Assembly (NCBI RefSeq): GCF_900188035.1
Contig: NZ_FZNN01000001.1
Coordinates: forward strand, 310,001 to 374,000
Reading direction: 5' to 3'
Length of the DNA stretch: 64,000 nucleotides
Source: Puniceibacterium sediminis
GTDB lineage: Bacteria; Pseudomonadota; Alphaproteobacteria; Rhodobacterales; Rhodobacteraceae
A program made the position numbers and the translations under genes. The notes under the pieces were generated by a model. That model worked only from the letters and a program-made list of their open reading frames with translations. It was not told the origin of the DNA and did not search any database. Below, in pieces: positions 34,936 through 46,514 of the stretch; the stretch's first letter is position 1, and every line of letters starts with the position of its first letter.

Positions 34936-35067
34936 CTACAGCTCGCATTGCGCTTCGGCATGCAGCGAAGGGCAGCCTTTTGGGTTGTCGCTAGAGGCGT
35001 AGGCCCCGATCACCATCAGCAGCGCCAGAAGTGTCGCCTGATAAATCGTCATGAATGTCAGCTTCAT
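34936..35067 (-). CDS. Putative 43-aa secreted or membrane mini-protein
   Basis: Short frame on the minus strand between ccmG and the SDR gene. It runs from the ATG at 35067 to TAG at 34936 and is preceded by AGAGGCGGAAC. It begins MKLTFMTIYQATLLALLMVI, a good signal or membrane segment. The tail is 18-20 residues with two cysteines (GCPSLHAEAQC). The hydrophobic start, the cysteine pair and the ribosome-like site support a real gene; there is no family I recognise. Confidence 0.5.
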   Translation of the reverse strand: MKLTFMTIYQATLLALLMVIGAYASSDNPKGCPSLHAEAQCEL

Positions 35068-35188
35068 TGTTCCGCCTCTGCACGGCTTCCTCTTGGGTGG
35101 AAAGCCTCTCAGATAAATAAACGCCGGGAAGCGCGATTCGTTCGCTCACGGTTTGGTTATTGGCGGAAATCTGCGTAGTGGGCGCGGG

Positions 35189-35853
35189 TTACAGCCGATA
35201 GCCGCCGCAGACGCTCAGCACCTGACCGGTTATCGCACCAGCGGCGTCCGACGCCAGAAACCGCACAGCCTCTGCAATATCCTGCGGAGTCGCAAAGCGA
35301 CCCAGAGCGATGTCCTTCCTGAAAAGCGCTTCAAGTTCGGGTGGCCGGGGCGCGTCAGGAATGTCGACCGGCCCGGGGGCGACGGCATTGATGCGGATTC
35401 CAGCGGGCCCATGCTTTTTTGCGGCCCAGCGGGTCCAGTTCTCAAGCGCGGACTTGCTGGCCGAAAAGCCCGGTGCAGAGAGTGCAGGCAGGCGCGCATT
35501 CATGGATGATATCGACACCACACAGCCGCCGCCCGAAAGCTGCGGCAGGCAAGCGTCGAACAGGGCACGGGGAGCGATATAGTTGACTGCCATGCAGTCC
35601 GCTTCGTCAACGGATCCCGCGTTGTTCACCAACAGATCAATCCGCCCAAATGCCTCAAGAACCTCGGCAGCCAGATGCGGTGCAGCCTGTGGATCTGTGA
35701 AATCCGCGCGGAACGGAGTGAAGCCATCGGGCAAAACGGGCACCGGGCCGCGATGGGATATCGCGACCCGGTGTGTTTGGGACAGTGTGTTTGCAAGGGC
35801 GCGCCCGATCTTGCGCGCGCCCCCGGTGATCAGCGCGACAGGTCGCGCGTCGT

Positions 35854-35857
<4 letters not shown>
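35189..35857 (-). CDS. SDR family oxidoreductase lacking the catalytic tyrosine
   Basis: 222-aa short-chain dehydrogenase-type protein. It has the nucleotide motif ITGGARKIGRAL, the LLVNNAGS motif and the active-site serine in VVSISSMNA. The usual YxxxK is FSASK, so Phe (codon TTT) replaces the catalytic Tyr while the Lys is kept. The GGARKIGRA start recalls pteridine reductase/FolM-like members. The ATG overlaps the acnA stop (ATGA), so it is translated after acnA. With the Tyr lost, it may be a binding or regulatory protein or use an altered mechanism. Confidence 0.85.
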
Positions 35858-38628
<2,771 letters not shown>

Positions 38629-38729
38629 GGGGGTCTCCCTGTGAGGTACGAATGGATTTCGTTGGGTCTGTTACGCTATCTGCCCCATGCCTGACGTGCG
38701 ATCAAGGGGGGTGCGACAATTTATGTATA

Positions 38730-38777
38730 CCATTGCACACAATGGCCGGATGAAAGCAGATCCGACAGCTCCGGCCA
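38730..38777. promoter_or_regulatory. Palindromes in the acnA/DUF1223 divergent region
   Basis: CCATTG (38730-38735) and CAATGG (38740-38745) form an inverted repeat around CACA, next to a GTATAC. Overlapping it, TGGCCGG (38743-38749) pairs with CCGGCCA (38771-38777). This could be an operator for acnA or the DUF1223 gene. The regulator is unknown. The rest of the 38629-38899 gap shows AT-rich promoter-like sequence (for example TTGATT at 38835) but nothing firm. Confidence 0.4.
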
Positions 38778-38899
38778 AATCCTTGGGCGTTACCGGTTAA
38801 TAAAATGGCCTTATAAACTACCTCTCGCAAAACCTTGATTGGTATTTCAGGTGGTGTTCGGTAACCCTCCCGCAACCAAAGATCAGGATCGGAACCGCG

Positions 38900-39595
38900 A
38901 TGCGTCATCTTCTAAGTTGCTTTACAGGGGTGTTGATATTCTGCGCCGGTTCAGTCTTTGCACAGCAAAGCCCTGTGGTGGTTGAACTTTATACCTCTCA
39001 GGGGTGTTCGTCATGTCCGACGGCCGATGCGTTGCTGGCCGAGCTTTCCGCGCGCGACGATGTCATCCCGCTGGCGCTTCATGTCGATTATTGGGACTAT
39101 ATCGGGTGGAAGGATAGATATGCCATTCCGGCCTTTACAGCGCGTCAGAAGGGTTACGCCGCTGCGTTGGGCAACCGCTCGATTTACACACCGCAGATGA
39201 TCGTGAACGGAAAACACGACGCGGTGGGCAACCGACCCAAGGATGTGGCTGCGTTGATCAAGGCTCATAAGGCGGTGCCAACGGCCGTGACTTTGGAAAT
39301 TTCGCGCAACGGTGGCATGCTGAACATCCGGGCAAGCAGCGTCAGGAACGTTGGCCCGACGGAGATCGAGCTGGTGCGCTACATCCCGCAGGAATCGGTT
39401 GTGATAAAGCGCGGCGAAAACGCTGGGCGCACGCTTCCCTACTCGCATATCGTCACGGACTGGAATGTCATCGGCCAATGGAACGGGCAGGGCAGCTTTT
39501 CCACCACCGCCCGGGTCACAGGCAACGCGCCCGTCGTCGTGCTGGTGCAGGGTTCGAATTACGGCCCAATCTTCGCCGCTGCGCGCTTGCGCTGA
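38900..39595 (+). CDS. DUF1223 thioredoxin-like secreted protein
   Basis: 231-aa protein with a signal peptide (LLSCFTGVLIFCAGSVFA, likely cut after residue 21). A DUF1223 thioredoxin-like domain follows, starting VVVELYTSQGCSSCPTADALLAEL. The CSSC pair (Cys36, Cys39) suggests thiol redox chemistry in the periplasm. The blocks LALHVDYWDYIGWKD and YTPQMIVNG are family hallmarks. It is divergent from acnA, and its end overlaps a convergent acyltransferase pseudogene by 37 bases. Confidence 0.9.
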   Translation: MRHLLSCFTGVLIFCAGSVFAQQSPVVVELYTSQGCSSCPTADALLAELSARDDVIPLALHVDYWDYIGWKDRYAIPAFTARQKGYAAALGNRSIYTPQMIVNGKHDAVGNRPKDVAALIKAHKAVPTAVTLEISRNGGMLNIRASSVRNVGPTEIELVRYIPQESVVIKRGENAGRTLPYSHIVTDWNVIGQWNGQGSFSTTARVTGNAPVVVLVQGSNYGPIFAAARLR

Positions 39596-40482
39596 CGGCG
39601 CGGTTTCCAGCGGCGGTGGATCCAGAACCACTGTTTGGGATGGGCGCGGATCCGCTCTTCTAGCTTTGCGGTGGCCGCGCGCATCATTTCAACCGGATCG
39701 CCGTGAGGAATGGGGGCGTCGAACTCGGCTTTGAAACTGCAGCCATCGGGCTGGCGGATACCAAAGAATGGCACCATCAGCGCCCCGGTGCGCAGGGCAA
39801 TGTCGGCGGTTGATGTCAGGGGCAGCGCGGGCTGACCCATAAAGTCGATCGGTGTGCCCGCGCTGTCATAGACATCAAACAGCAGCTGCGCCATGCCGCC
39901 CTCCCTGATGTGGAGCAGCAGGCCCGTGATGCCGCGCCGACCTTGTTCGAACACCGGGCCGGAGAGACGATGCATGTTCCTCGCATAGTGGTCATTGAAG
40001 AACGGGTTGGACATGGGGCGGTAAAGGCCGCCAATTTCGAACCCGCAGGCGGCCAGCGCTGCGCGCGGCGCTTCAAAGTTTCCAAAATGCCCGGTGACGG
40101 ACAGAACGGGACGGCCTTCGGCGCGGGCATTTTAGACTGCGGTCAACCCTTCGCCCGATACCGTTAGGGTCCGCATTCCGTCACGCAGGCCGACCAACTC
40201 GTAATTCTCGATATTCGTGCGTCGGCATTTTCAGCAACAGCATCGGCTATGCGCTTTTTTCGTCTTCGGGCATATCCGGCCAGAAATGGGTCAGATTTTC
40301 GACCGCGCGCGCCCGATATCCGCTGAGTGGCGCCACGATACGTGCCACAAACCGCCCCATCAGCCACAGGCGTAGGTGTAACGGCAGACGCAGCATCCGC
40401 CGGATCACCACCCGCGCGCCCGGTCGGCGATCCAGTCGGACCAGTTGCCGACTATCCGCTCTTCTGGGCTTGTCCGGCTCAC
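39559..40482 (-). pseudogene. LpxL/HtrB-like lauroyl acyltransferase, broken
   Basis: Pieces of a lipid A acyltransferase-type protein lie in order but in different frames. The likely start is a GTG at 40482 behind AGGAG, giving SRTSPEERIVGNWSDWIADRA. After a frameshift comes RMLRLPLHLRLWLMGRFVARIVAPLSGYR. After another comes RIADAVAENADA, then NIENYELVGLRDGMRTL, an in-frame TAA near 40133, and then ARAEGRPVLSVTGHFGNFEA. The latter piece carries the family's usual HFGNFE motif, and the frame continues intact from the SNPFFNDHYARN block to the end. At least three frameshifts and one stop make it non-functional, unless sequencing errors are involved. Confidence 0.8.
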
Positions 40483-40551
40483 TCGACGCTCCTGCACAAC
40501 CCTGGCCAAGAATTAGGCCGGAGGCTCGCAGTTCACAACCCTGCCACCAGA

Positions 40552-41619
40552 TCACTCCTCCGCAGCGGAATCTTCGGCTTCATCGGGGCTGAGCAATTCG
40601 ATCTCGCCCGAGGCGATAAGGTCGCGGATTGCTGCAACAACGGAGTTCATCGCATCTTCGGCCACCTTGAGCTTTACCTTACCTTTTTCTGCCGCTTCGT
40701 CGCGTAGCGACTGAGCCATGCGTTTGGACATGTTGTTCAGCAGGAATTCACAGGCGGCATTTTCTTCGTTGGTGCGCGACCCGGCGATGGCAGTGACCAG
40801 AACGGTGGCCTCTACGTCGCGGGTGACCTTGGGCACGTCAATGGCGTTAAGCCGTGCTGGGATGTTCTGGAAGGTAAAGATCGCCCTGCGCACTGCTTCA
40901 GCAAAGTCGCTGTCAGTTTCATCAAGGCCTTCGAGGACGTCGTCACGGATGTCGGCGGCGGAATAGTTCAGGATTGCCCCGACACGTTCCACCGGCGCAG
41001 AGGAGAAGGCGCGCGGCGGTTCAGCATCCATCTGACTGGCGAGACTGAGGCCGATACGGTCCACCGCTTCGGGGGTGACCCCGGCCGTCATGGACACCGC
41101 ATAAGTTATACGCCGCGCCTTGACTCCGGGCAGTCGCCCGAGCAGCGCTGCGGCCTTTGTCACGTCGATCTTGGACAACATGACGGCCGCAACTTCGGTG
41201 CTTTCGGACAGGACAATGCGTTCCAGCCAGTCCAGATCCTGTGTGCTGATCCGAACCCATGGATCGCCTGCCTGACGAACACCCGCTTCCTTGCGCAGGC
41301 GGGCGGCGGTGACCGCGCTGATCTTGCCATCAAGGGCTGAAAGCGCACCAGCGATATTTCCTGGGAACGAAATGCCGACGGCCTCGAGCTCATCCGCGAA
41401 TTCCTGCACCACCTGCGTCAGGGTGTCCCGGTCGACATAGCGCATGGCACCCAGTTGCTGTGTCAGCTGTTCCTGCATGTTTTCAGGAAGCGATGATAGC
41501 GGTACGTCGGCGCCTTCATTCAGGATGAACTGCACGATGATAGCAGCCTTGACCTTGCGTGTCAGAATCGGCTTACCGCCGGGTGGTGCGAGGGCGGCAA
41601 GGGGGGTGAGGCTGTTCAT
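40552..41619 (-). CDS. FliG-like protein outside a flagellar cluster
   Basis: 355-aa cytoplasmic protein resembling the flagellar switch protein FliG. The start (LTRKVKAAIIVQFILNEGADVPLSSLP) matches the FliG N-terminal domain. The middle has ARRLKKEAGVRQ-like and AAVMLSKIDVTKAAALLGRLP segments, as in FliG-M. The end has a FliG-C-type helical bundle (FAEAVRRAIFTFQNIPARL, DVPKVTRDVEATVLVTAIAG). No other motility gene is nearby. The ATG 41619 follows CGGAGCG. It may be the strain's FliG encoded apart from the flagellar cluster or a divergent paralog. Confidence 0.75.
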   Translation of the reverse strand: MNSLTPLAALAPPGGKPILTRKVKAAIIVQFILNEGADVPLSSLPENMQEQLTQQLGAMRYVDRDTLTQVVQEFADELEAVGISFPGNIAGALSALDGKISAVTAARLRKEAGVRQAGDPWVRISTQDLDWLERIVLSESTEVAAVMLSKIDVTKAAALLGRLPGVKARRITYAVSMTAGVTPEAVDRIGLSLASQMDAEPPRAFSSAPVERVGAILNYSAADIRDDVLEGLDETDSDFAEAVRRAIFTFQNIPARLNAIDVPKVTRDVEATVLVTAIAGSRTNEENAACEFLLNNMSKRMAQSLRDEAAEKGKVKLKVAEDAMNSVVAAIRDLIASGEIELLSPDEAEDSAAEE

Positions 41620-41828
41620 GAAACGCTCCGTTGGACCTTGGCCAAGGGCTAGCGCATCTCGGTTAATATAGGTTGCAGTTATTACCTAAAAATCTGTCTA
41701 ATTTCCAATAATATCTGTGGTGAGAGTGTCCCCGGAAGCGTCGTCTGGAGAAGCAACCGGCTTTTGAAGCACGCGGTGAGAAACGGTTGTTTCAGGCTGT
41801 GGGGCAGACAAAAAGGCGATATCGGTCT

Positions 41829-41855
41829 CTGGGCGGGACCCTGTGCCCCGCCCAG
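41829..41855 (-). terminator. Hairpin after purB
   Basis: Perfect 9-bp inverted repeat CTGGGCGGG (41829-41837) and CCCGCCCAG (41847-41855) just after the purB stop on the minus strand. A T-rich stretch follows about 15 bases later. The rest of the 41620-41863 gap contains no gene that I can support. Confidence 0.6.
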
Positions 41856-41863
41856 ACGCGCTG

Positions 41864-43171
41864 TCAGTCTTTGCCGAATACGCGGGCAAAGATAGTTTCC
41901 ACGTGTTTTGTATGATAGCCGAGATCGAATTTTTCCTCGATCTGTGCGGGGCTCAGGGCTGCCGTCACTTCGGGGTCGGCGAGCAGTTCCGTCTTGAAGT
42001 CCGCGCCTTGTTCCCAGACCTTCATGGCGTTGCGCTGCACGAGCTTATAGCTGTCCTCGCGGCTCACTCCGGCTTGGGTCAGCGCCAGCAACACCCTTTG
42101 CGACATCACGAGGCCGCGGAACTTGTTCATGTTCGCCAGCATGTTGTCGGGATAGATCACCAGCTTTTCCACGACACCGGCCAGCCGGTTCAGCGCAAAA
42201 TCCAGCGTGATGGTGGTGTCCGGGCCGATCGTGCGTTCCACCGAAGAATGCGAAATGTCGCGTTCGTGCCAGAGCGCCACGTTCTCCATCGCCGGAACCA
42301 CCGACATCCGCACCAGACGGGCAAGCCCGGTCAGGTTCTCGGTGAGCACCGGGTTGCGCTTGTGCGGCATGGCGGAGGAGCCCTTTTGCCCCGCCGAGAA
42401 GAACTCTTCGGCTTCCAGAACCTCGGTGCGCTGCATGTGGCGGATCTCGGTGGCGACGTTTTCGATGCTTGATGCGATCACACCCAGCGTGGCAAAAAAC
42501 ATCGCGTGGCGGTCGCGTGGGATGACCTGTGTGCTGATCGGTTCGGGACGCAGGCCAAGCTTTTCGCAGACATGTTCCTCGACTGCCGGGTCGATGTTGG
42601 CAAAGGTGCCGACCGCGCCGGAAATGGCGCCGGTGGCGATTTCCCACTTGGCCTTTTCCAGACGGTTCTTGTTGCGATCCATTTCGGCGTAGAACCGGGC
42701 AAAGGTCAGGCCCATCGTCGTCGGTTCGGCATGAATGCCATGGGACCGGCCGATGCGGATGGTGTCCTTATGCTCAAGTGCGCGGGTTTTGAGCGCGGTC
42801 ATAACACGGTCGACGCCTGCCAGAAGGATGTCCGTTGCGCGTACAAGCTGGACGTTGAACGTTGTGTCGAGCACGTCCGAGGAGGTCATGCCCTGATGCA
42901 CGAAACGCGCCTCGGTCGAACCGATGTGTTCCGACAGGTGGGTCAGGAAGGCGATGACGTCATGTTTGGTGACAGCTTCGATTTCGTCAATGCGTGCAAC
43001 GTCGAATTCAACGTCTTTGGCTTTCCAGACGGCGTCCGCGCTTTCCTGTGGGATCACGCCAAGCTTTGCCTGCGCGTCGCAGGCATGTGCCTCGATCTCG
43101 TACCAGATGCGGAACTTGGTGGCAGGTTCCCAGATGGCGACCATTTCGGGGCGTGAATAACGGGGGATCAT
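41864..43171 (-). CDS. purB: Adenylosuccinate lyase
   Basis: 435-aa enzyme of the fumarase/aspartase superfamily acting twice in purine synthesis. The superfamily signature is GSSAMPHKRNP near residue 264. The catalytic His region is TMGLTFARFYAEM/GRSHGIHAEP, and the TSSDVLDT block is clear. An AAAGGATC ribosome site precedes the ATG. The 245-base region upstream (43172-43416) holds no gene that I can support. Confidence 0.97.
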   Translation of the reverse strand: MIPRYSRPEMVAIWEPATKFRIWYEIEAHACDAQAKLGVIPQESADAVWKAKDVEFDVARIDEIEAVTKHDVIAFLTHLSEHIGSTEARFVHQGMTSSDVLDTTFNVQLVRATDILLAGVDRVMTALKTRALEHKDTIRIGRSHGIHAEPTTMGLTFARFYAEMDRNKNRLEKAKWEIATGAISGAVGTFANIDPAVEEHVCEKLGLRPEPISTQVIPRDRHAMFFATLGVIASSIENVATEIRHMQRTEVLEAEEFFSAGQKGSSAMPHKRNPVLTENLTGLARLVRMSVVPAMENVALWHERDISHSSVERTIGPDTTITLDFALNRLAGVVEKLVIYPDNMLANMNKFRGLVMSQRVLLALTQAGVSREDSYKLVQRNAMKVWEQGADFKTELLADPEVTAALSPAQIEEKFDLGYHTKHVETIFARVFGKD

Positions 43172-43416
43172 CGGCGCGGATCCTTTCGTGGCTTGTGAGG
43201 ATGTTGAGCGCGGTCATAGACTGCGCCTGCCGCAGCGACAAGGGTGGTGGATAATTGTGGCGTCGGGCGAAGTGTGTTTGTGCAGGGCAGTGAAGCAGTC
43301 AAGCGGCAGGGTACGCCAACAAAATAGCGATGCACGCGCGGCCGCGTCGGTGCGGGAAAGAGGATACGGATGGTCTGTTGTAACGTGGTATTCGACCGAA
43401 CCCCGGAGAGACCAGG

Positions 43417-43845
43417 GTGAAACCCGCCGACCTGCACGATTTTGTCGGCCACTGGAGCCTGCGGCGCGATATCGATGATCGCAGGGCCGGTCAGGCGGCG
43501 ATTGCCACCGGGCAGGCGGTCCTGTCGCCGGGGCCGCAGGGGCTGGTCTATGACGAGGAGATCATCCTGCAACTTCCGGGGCAGAAACCGCTGGAGGGGC
43601 GACGGCGCTACCTGTGGCGGGCGGTGACCGACGGAATCGCGGTCTGTTTTGATGATGGGCGCAGCTTTCATACCATCGCCCTTGGGACGGCCGCGCCAGA
43701 CGACGCGCACTGGTGCGACCCCGACCATTATGAAGTGACCTATGACTTTGCCGGTTGGCCGTGCTGGCGCAGTGTCTGGACGGTATCCGGCCCGCGCAAG
43801 TCCTACAGAATGGAGACGGCATATGCGCCGCTGACCGTGACTTAA
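43417..43845 (+). CDS. DUF6314 family protein
   Basis: 142-aa protein of unknown function. Typical of the family are the opening LHDFVGHWSLRRDIDD, the strand pattern of a lipocalin-like barrel and the end block WCDPDHYEVTYDFAGWPCWRSVWTVSGPRKSYRMETAY. The start is a GTG at 43417 with GGAGAG upstream. No signal peptide is seen. A small barrel that binds a ligand is likely, but unproven. Confidence 0.8.
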   Translation: MKPADLHDFVGHWSLRRDIDDRRAGQAAIATGQAVLSPGPQGLVYDEEIILQLPGQKPLEGRRRYLWRAVTDGIAVCFDDGRSFHTIALGTAAPDDAHWCDPDHYEVTYDFAGWPCWRSVWTVSGPRKSYRMETAYAPLTVT

Positions 43846-43924
43846 CACTGCTTAGCACTTGCAGCATTTCAGGTCATCAGGCAGAAAAGCGCGTAACAGG
43901 GATTTGAAACTAGGGGAGACAGAG

Positions 43925-44530
43925 ATGGATTTGGCACTGAAGCGTAACGTACTGGTCGACACGTTCGGCGCAACCGAAGGGCTGGGGCTGCGGATCAAGC
44001 AGGCCGCTCTGGTGGTCGCGGGGATCGCCGTTCTGGCTGTCGCAGCAAAGATCAAGGTGCCGGTTCCCGGCTCGCCTGTGATGATCAGCATGGGCACTTT
44101 TGCCGTGCTGACCGTTGGCGCGGCTTACGGTGCGCGTCTTGGTCTGGTGACGATGCTGGGCTGGATGCTGATCGGGATGCTGGGTTTTGATGTGTTCCAG
44201 AACTCTACCGCCGATCTGAACGGCATCAGCTACATGATGGGTGGCACTGGCGGCTATCTTGTGGGTTATGTGCTGGCGACGCTGGCACTTGGCGTACTCG
44301 CACGGGCCGGATGGGACCGGTCGGCGCCGAAGATGGCCGGCGCGATGCTGCTGGGGAACGTGCTGATCTACGTGCCGGGCCTGATCTGGCTGGGTATGCT
44401 TTATGGCTGGGACAAGCCGATCCTGCAGTGGGGCCTGACACCGTTCCTGCTGGGGGATGCGGTTAAACTCGGGCTTGCGGCGCTGCTGCTGCCTGCGCTC
44501 TGGAAGCTGGTCGGCCGCGCACGCGGCTGA
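43925..44530 (+). CDS. bioY: Biotin transporter BioY
   Basis: 201-aa integral membrane S component of a biotin ECF transporter. The BioY pattern is visible in KIKVPVPGSPVMISMGTFAVLTVGAAYGARLG, GGTGGYLVGYVLAT and a late YVPGLIWLGMLYG block. No ECF A or T subunits are nearby, so it may act alone or with a distant EcfAT. The ATG 43925 has AGGGGAGA upstream. A strong terminator follows. Confidence 0.93.
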   Translation: MDLALKRNVLVDTFGATEGLGLRIKQAALVVAGIAVLAVAAKIKVPVPGSPVMISMGTFAVLTVGAAYGARLGLVTMLGWMLIGMLGFDVFQNSTADLNGISYMMGGTGGYLVGYVLATLALGVLARAGWDRSAPKMAGAMLLGNVLIYVPGLIWLGMLYGWDKPILQWGLTPFLLGDAVKLGLAALLLPALWKLVGRARG

Positions 44531-44554
44531 TCCTTTCGCAGTCTTGATCCTATT

Positions 44555-44594
44555 GTGAGGCGCAGAGCGATGCTCTGCGCCTCACTCGTTTTTG
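44555..44594 (+). terminator. Rho-independent terminator of bioY
   Basis: Perfect 14-bp stem GTGAGGCGCAGAGC (44555-44568) and its complement (44572-44585) with a three-base loop, followed by CGTTTTT. It is preceded by CTTGATCC and followed by GGCGCCTGTGG, both also seen after der. Confidence 0.93.
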
Positions 44595-44686
44595 GCGCCT
44601 GTGGTCGCGTGAGCCGGTTCGCCAGCGCTGTGCGCCTGTTCCTTTTGGAGCCTAGCGTATTTGGAACGAGAAGAGGCGGGTAGAGG

Positions 44687-45898
44687 TCATAGCAATTCGG
44701 TTTCGACCCGTGCCCCAGCTTCAAGAGTACGGTGCACCGGGCATTTATCGGCGATTTCCAACAGGCGTTGCCGCTGCGCCGCATCAAGCGGCCCGTCGAG
44801 CGTGATACGGCGGCGAAAAAGGTCGATCTGCGTATCGGTGCTGGGGCTGGCATCCTGAGCATGCACCTTGTCATGGGACACTTCTACCCGCACATTCTTT
44901 AGCGGCCAGCCCTTGCGCCGGGCATACATCCGTATGGTCATGGAGGTGCAGGCGCCAAGCCCCGCAGCGACGAAGCCATAGGGCGACATGCCGCGATTGG
45001 TGCCGCCATAGGCCAGCGGTTCGTCGGCCAGAGCGTGGTGATAGGGGCCGGACTGCACATCCTGCAGAAAACCGTCAGCATCGGCTTCAGAAACGCGCAC
45101 TACGCCTTCGGGGGCGCCGATTGGGGGGGCAGGGTGGTTCAGCTCAAGATAGCGACCAGCCCAGGCTGCGATCACGGTGGCGGCATATTCCGCATCCTTC
45201 GGATCGCTGATCAGGTGGTCAGCATCGTCCAGGGTAACAAAGCTTTTTGGGTGTTTGGCGGCGGTGAACAACTGTGCGGCGTTGGAAATATCGACCGTTT
45301 TGTCGCATGGCGCGTGCAGCACCAGCAGCGCCTTTTTCAGATGTGCAACGATGGGTTCCAGACGTGTCGCTGCTACGTCGCTGATGTAGGCATCGCTGAC
45401 GCCAAGGGCGCGCCCGCCCAGATCTATCAGTGCATGGCCTTTGTTGCCTCTCGCATCCAATGCGCCGCCGAAATTCTGGCAGAGATCACCCGGATCGAAA
45501 GGCGTGCCAATTGTCACGACTGCTCTGGAGGAGGCAATGTCAGGTGCGGCGCGAAGGATCGCGGCACCGCCAAGCGAATGGCCGATCAGCAGCCTTGGCG
45601 CCATGCCACGTTTTCCCAGCACGGCGGCGGCGGCACATAGATCCCCGACGTTGGGAGTGAAGGTGGTATGCGCGAATTCCCCCTGCGCATGGCCCATCCC
45701 GGTGAAGTCGAACCTCAGCACGGCGATGCCCATGGCCGCCAACCGTTGGGAGATGCGGTGCGCGGCCGGGATATCCCTGGAGCATGTGAAACAATGCGCG
45801 AACAGCGCCGTGGCAAGAAGTGGTCCGTCCGGCAGGTCTAGGCGCGCCGACAGAAGGGCACCGGAGTGACCGGGGAAGGTTAGGCGTTCGGTCGGCAT
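44687..45898 (-). CDS. Alpha/beta hydrolase fused to an OsmC domain
   Basis: 403-aa bifunctional cytoplasmic protein. The N-terminal alpha/beta hydrolase (about 1-255) has the nucleophile elbow GHSLGG near residue 107 and a late Asp/His pair (DDADHLI). The C-terminal OsmC-type domain (about 265-403) has the two conserved cysteines in LGACTSMTIRMYARRKGW and DKCPVHRTLE. OsmC proteins reduce organic hydroperoxides, so a combined esterase and peroxidase role is possible. The ATG 45898 follows AAGGACA. The 295-base region upstream (45899-46193) shows no gene. Confidence 0.9.
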   Translation of the reverse strand: MPTERLTFPGHSGALLSARLDLPDGPLLATALFAHCFTCSRDIPAAHRISQRLAAMGIAVLRFDFTGMGHAQGEFAHTTFTPNVGDLCAAAAVLGKRGMAPRLLIGHSLGGAAILRAAPDIASSRAVVTIGTPFDPGDLCQNFGGALDARGNKGHALIDLGGRALGVSDAYISDVAATRLEPIVAHLKKALLVLHAPCDKTVDISNAAQLFTAAKHPKSFVTLDDADHLISDPKDAEYAATVIAAWAGRYLELNHPAPPIGAPEGVVRVSEADADGFLQDVQSGPYHHALADEPLAYGGTNRGMSPYGFVAAGLGACTSMTIRMYARRKGWPLKNVRVEVSHDKVHAQDASPSTDTQIDLFRRRITLDGPLDAAQRQRLLEIADKCPVHRTLEAGARVETELL

Positions 45899-46193
45899 TA
45901 AATGTCCTTGGAGAAGGGGTAGTGGGGCGCGGTTGTTTGACCCTGTCTGTGTTGGGTTACACAGTGTGGGTTAGCGGGCAGCGCTGCAAGGATTGTGTCG
46001 CCTCCGTCACCGGAAGGTGAGCCGGTCGGTACGAATGGTGAATGATGTAGCTGGGACCGTGGGCAAGTTGTTTGGGTCACAGGGGGGGATGACGCAAAAA
46101 AAACAGCTGTCGCGCAGAGTGGAATATTTCCCTTGTAATGCAGGCAGGCTCCAACGAGTGTTAACCATTCGTAAACGGCTCTCGAAGTGATTT

Positions 46194-46445
46194 ATGACAC
46201 GTGCACCATGGCTCATCTGTCTGCTCTTGATCGCACAGCCGTGTTGGGGCGACGCGGAGAAAACCTTTGCAGAGCGGGTGAACGCGCTCCGCCTTGCGCA
46301 GGCGTTCGATTGCCGGGATGTCAGCTGCAAGCGTCTGAGTTCCTGCGCCGAGGCTTGCTTCAAGCTGCTGCAATGCGGGCAGAGCAAACGCGATGGGGAC
46401 CATGACGGAATCCCCTGCGAAAATCTCTGCTCCAGCCGTTGCTAA
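46194..46445 (+). CDS. Small secreted Excalibur-type protein
   Basis: 83-aa protein with a signal peptide (APWLICLLLIAQPCWG). The mature part of about 65 residues holds eight cysteines, suggesting disulfide bonds. It contains the Excalibur calcium-binding motif DGDHDGIPCE near residue 68. A TTAACCATTCGTAAA sequence 18-33 bases before the ATG resembles a CtrA site. The ribosome site is weak (GAAGTGA). Confidence 0.78.
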   Translation: MTRAPWLICLLLIAQPCWGDAEKTFAERVNALRLAQAFDCRDVSCKRLSSCAEACFKLLQCGQSKRDGDHDGIPCENLCSSRC

Positions 46446-46514
46446 AGCTTCTTCGGGGCTCCGGAAAAGCGGCGTCGTGCGCAGGCGACGACGACAACGC
46501 CGCCGATCATTGGA

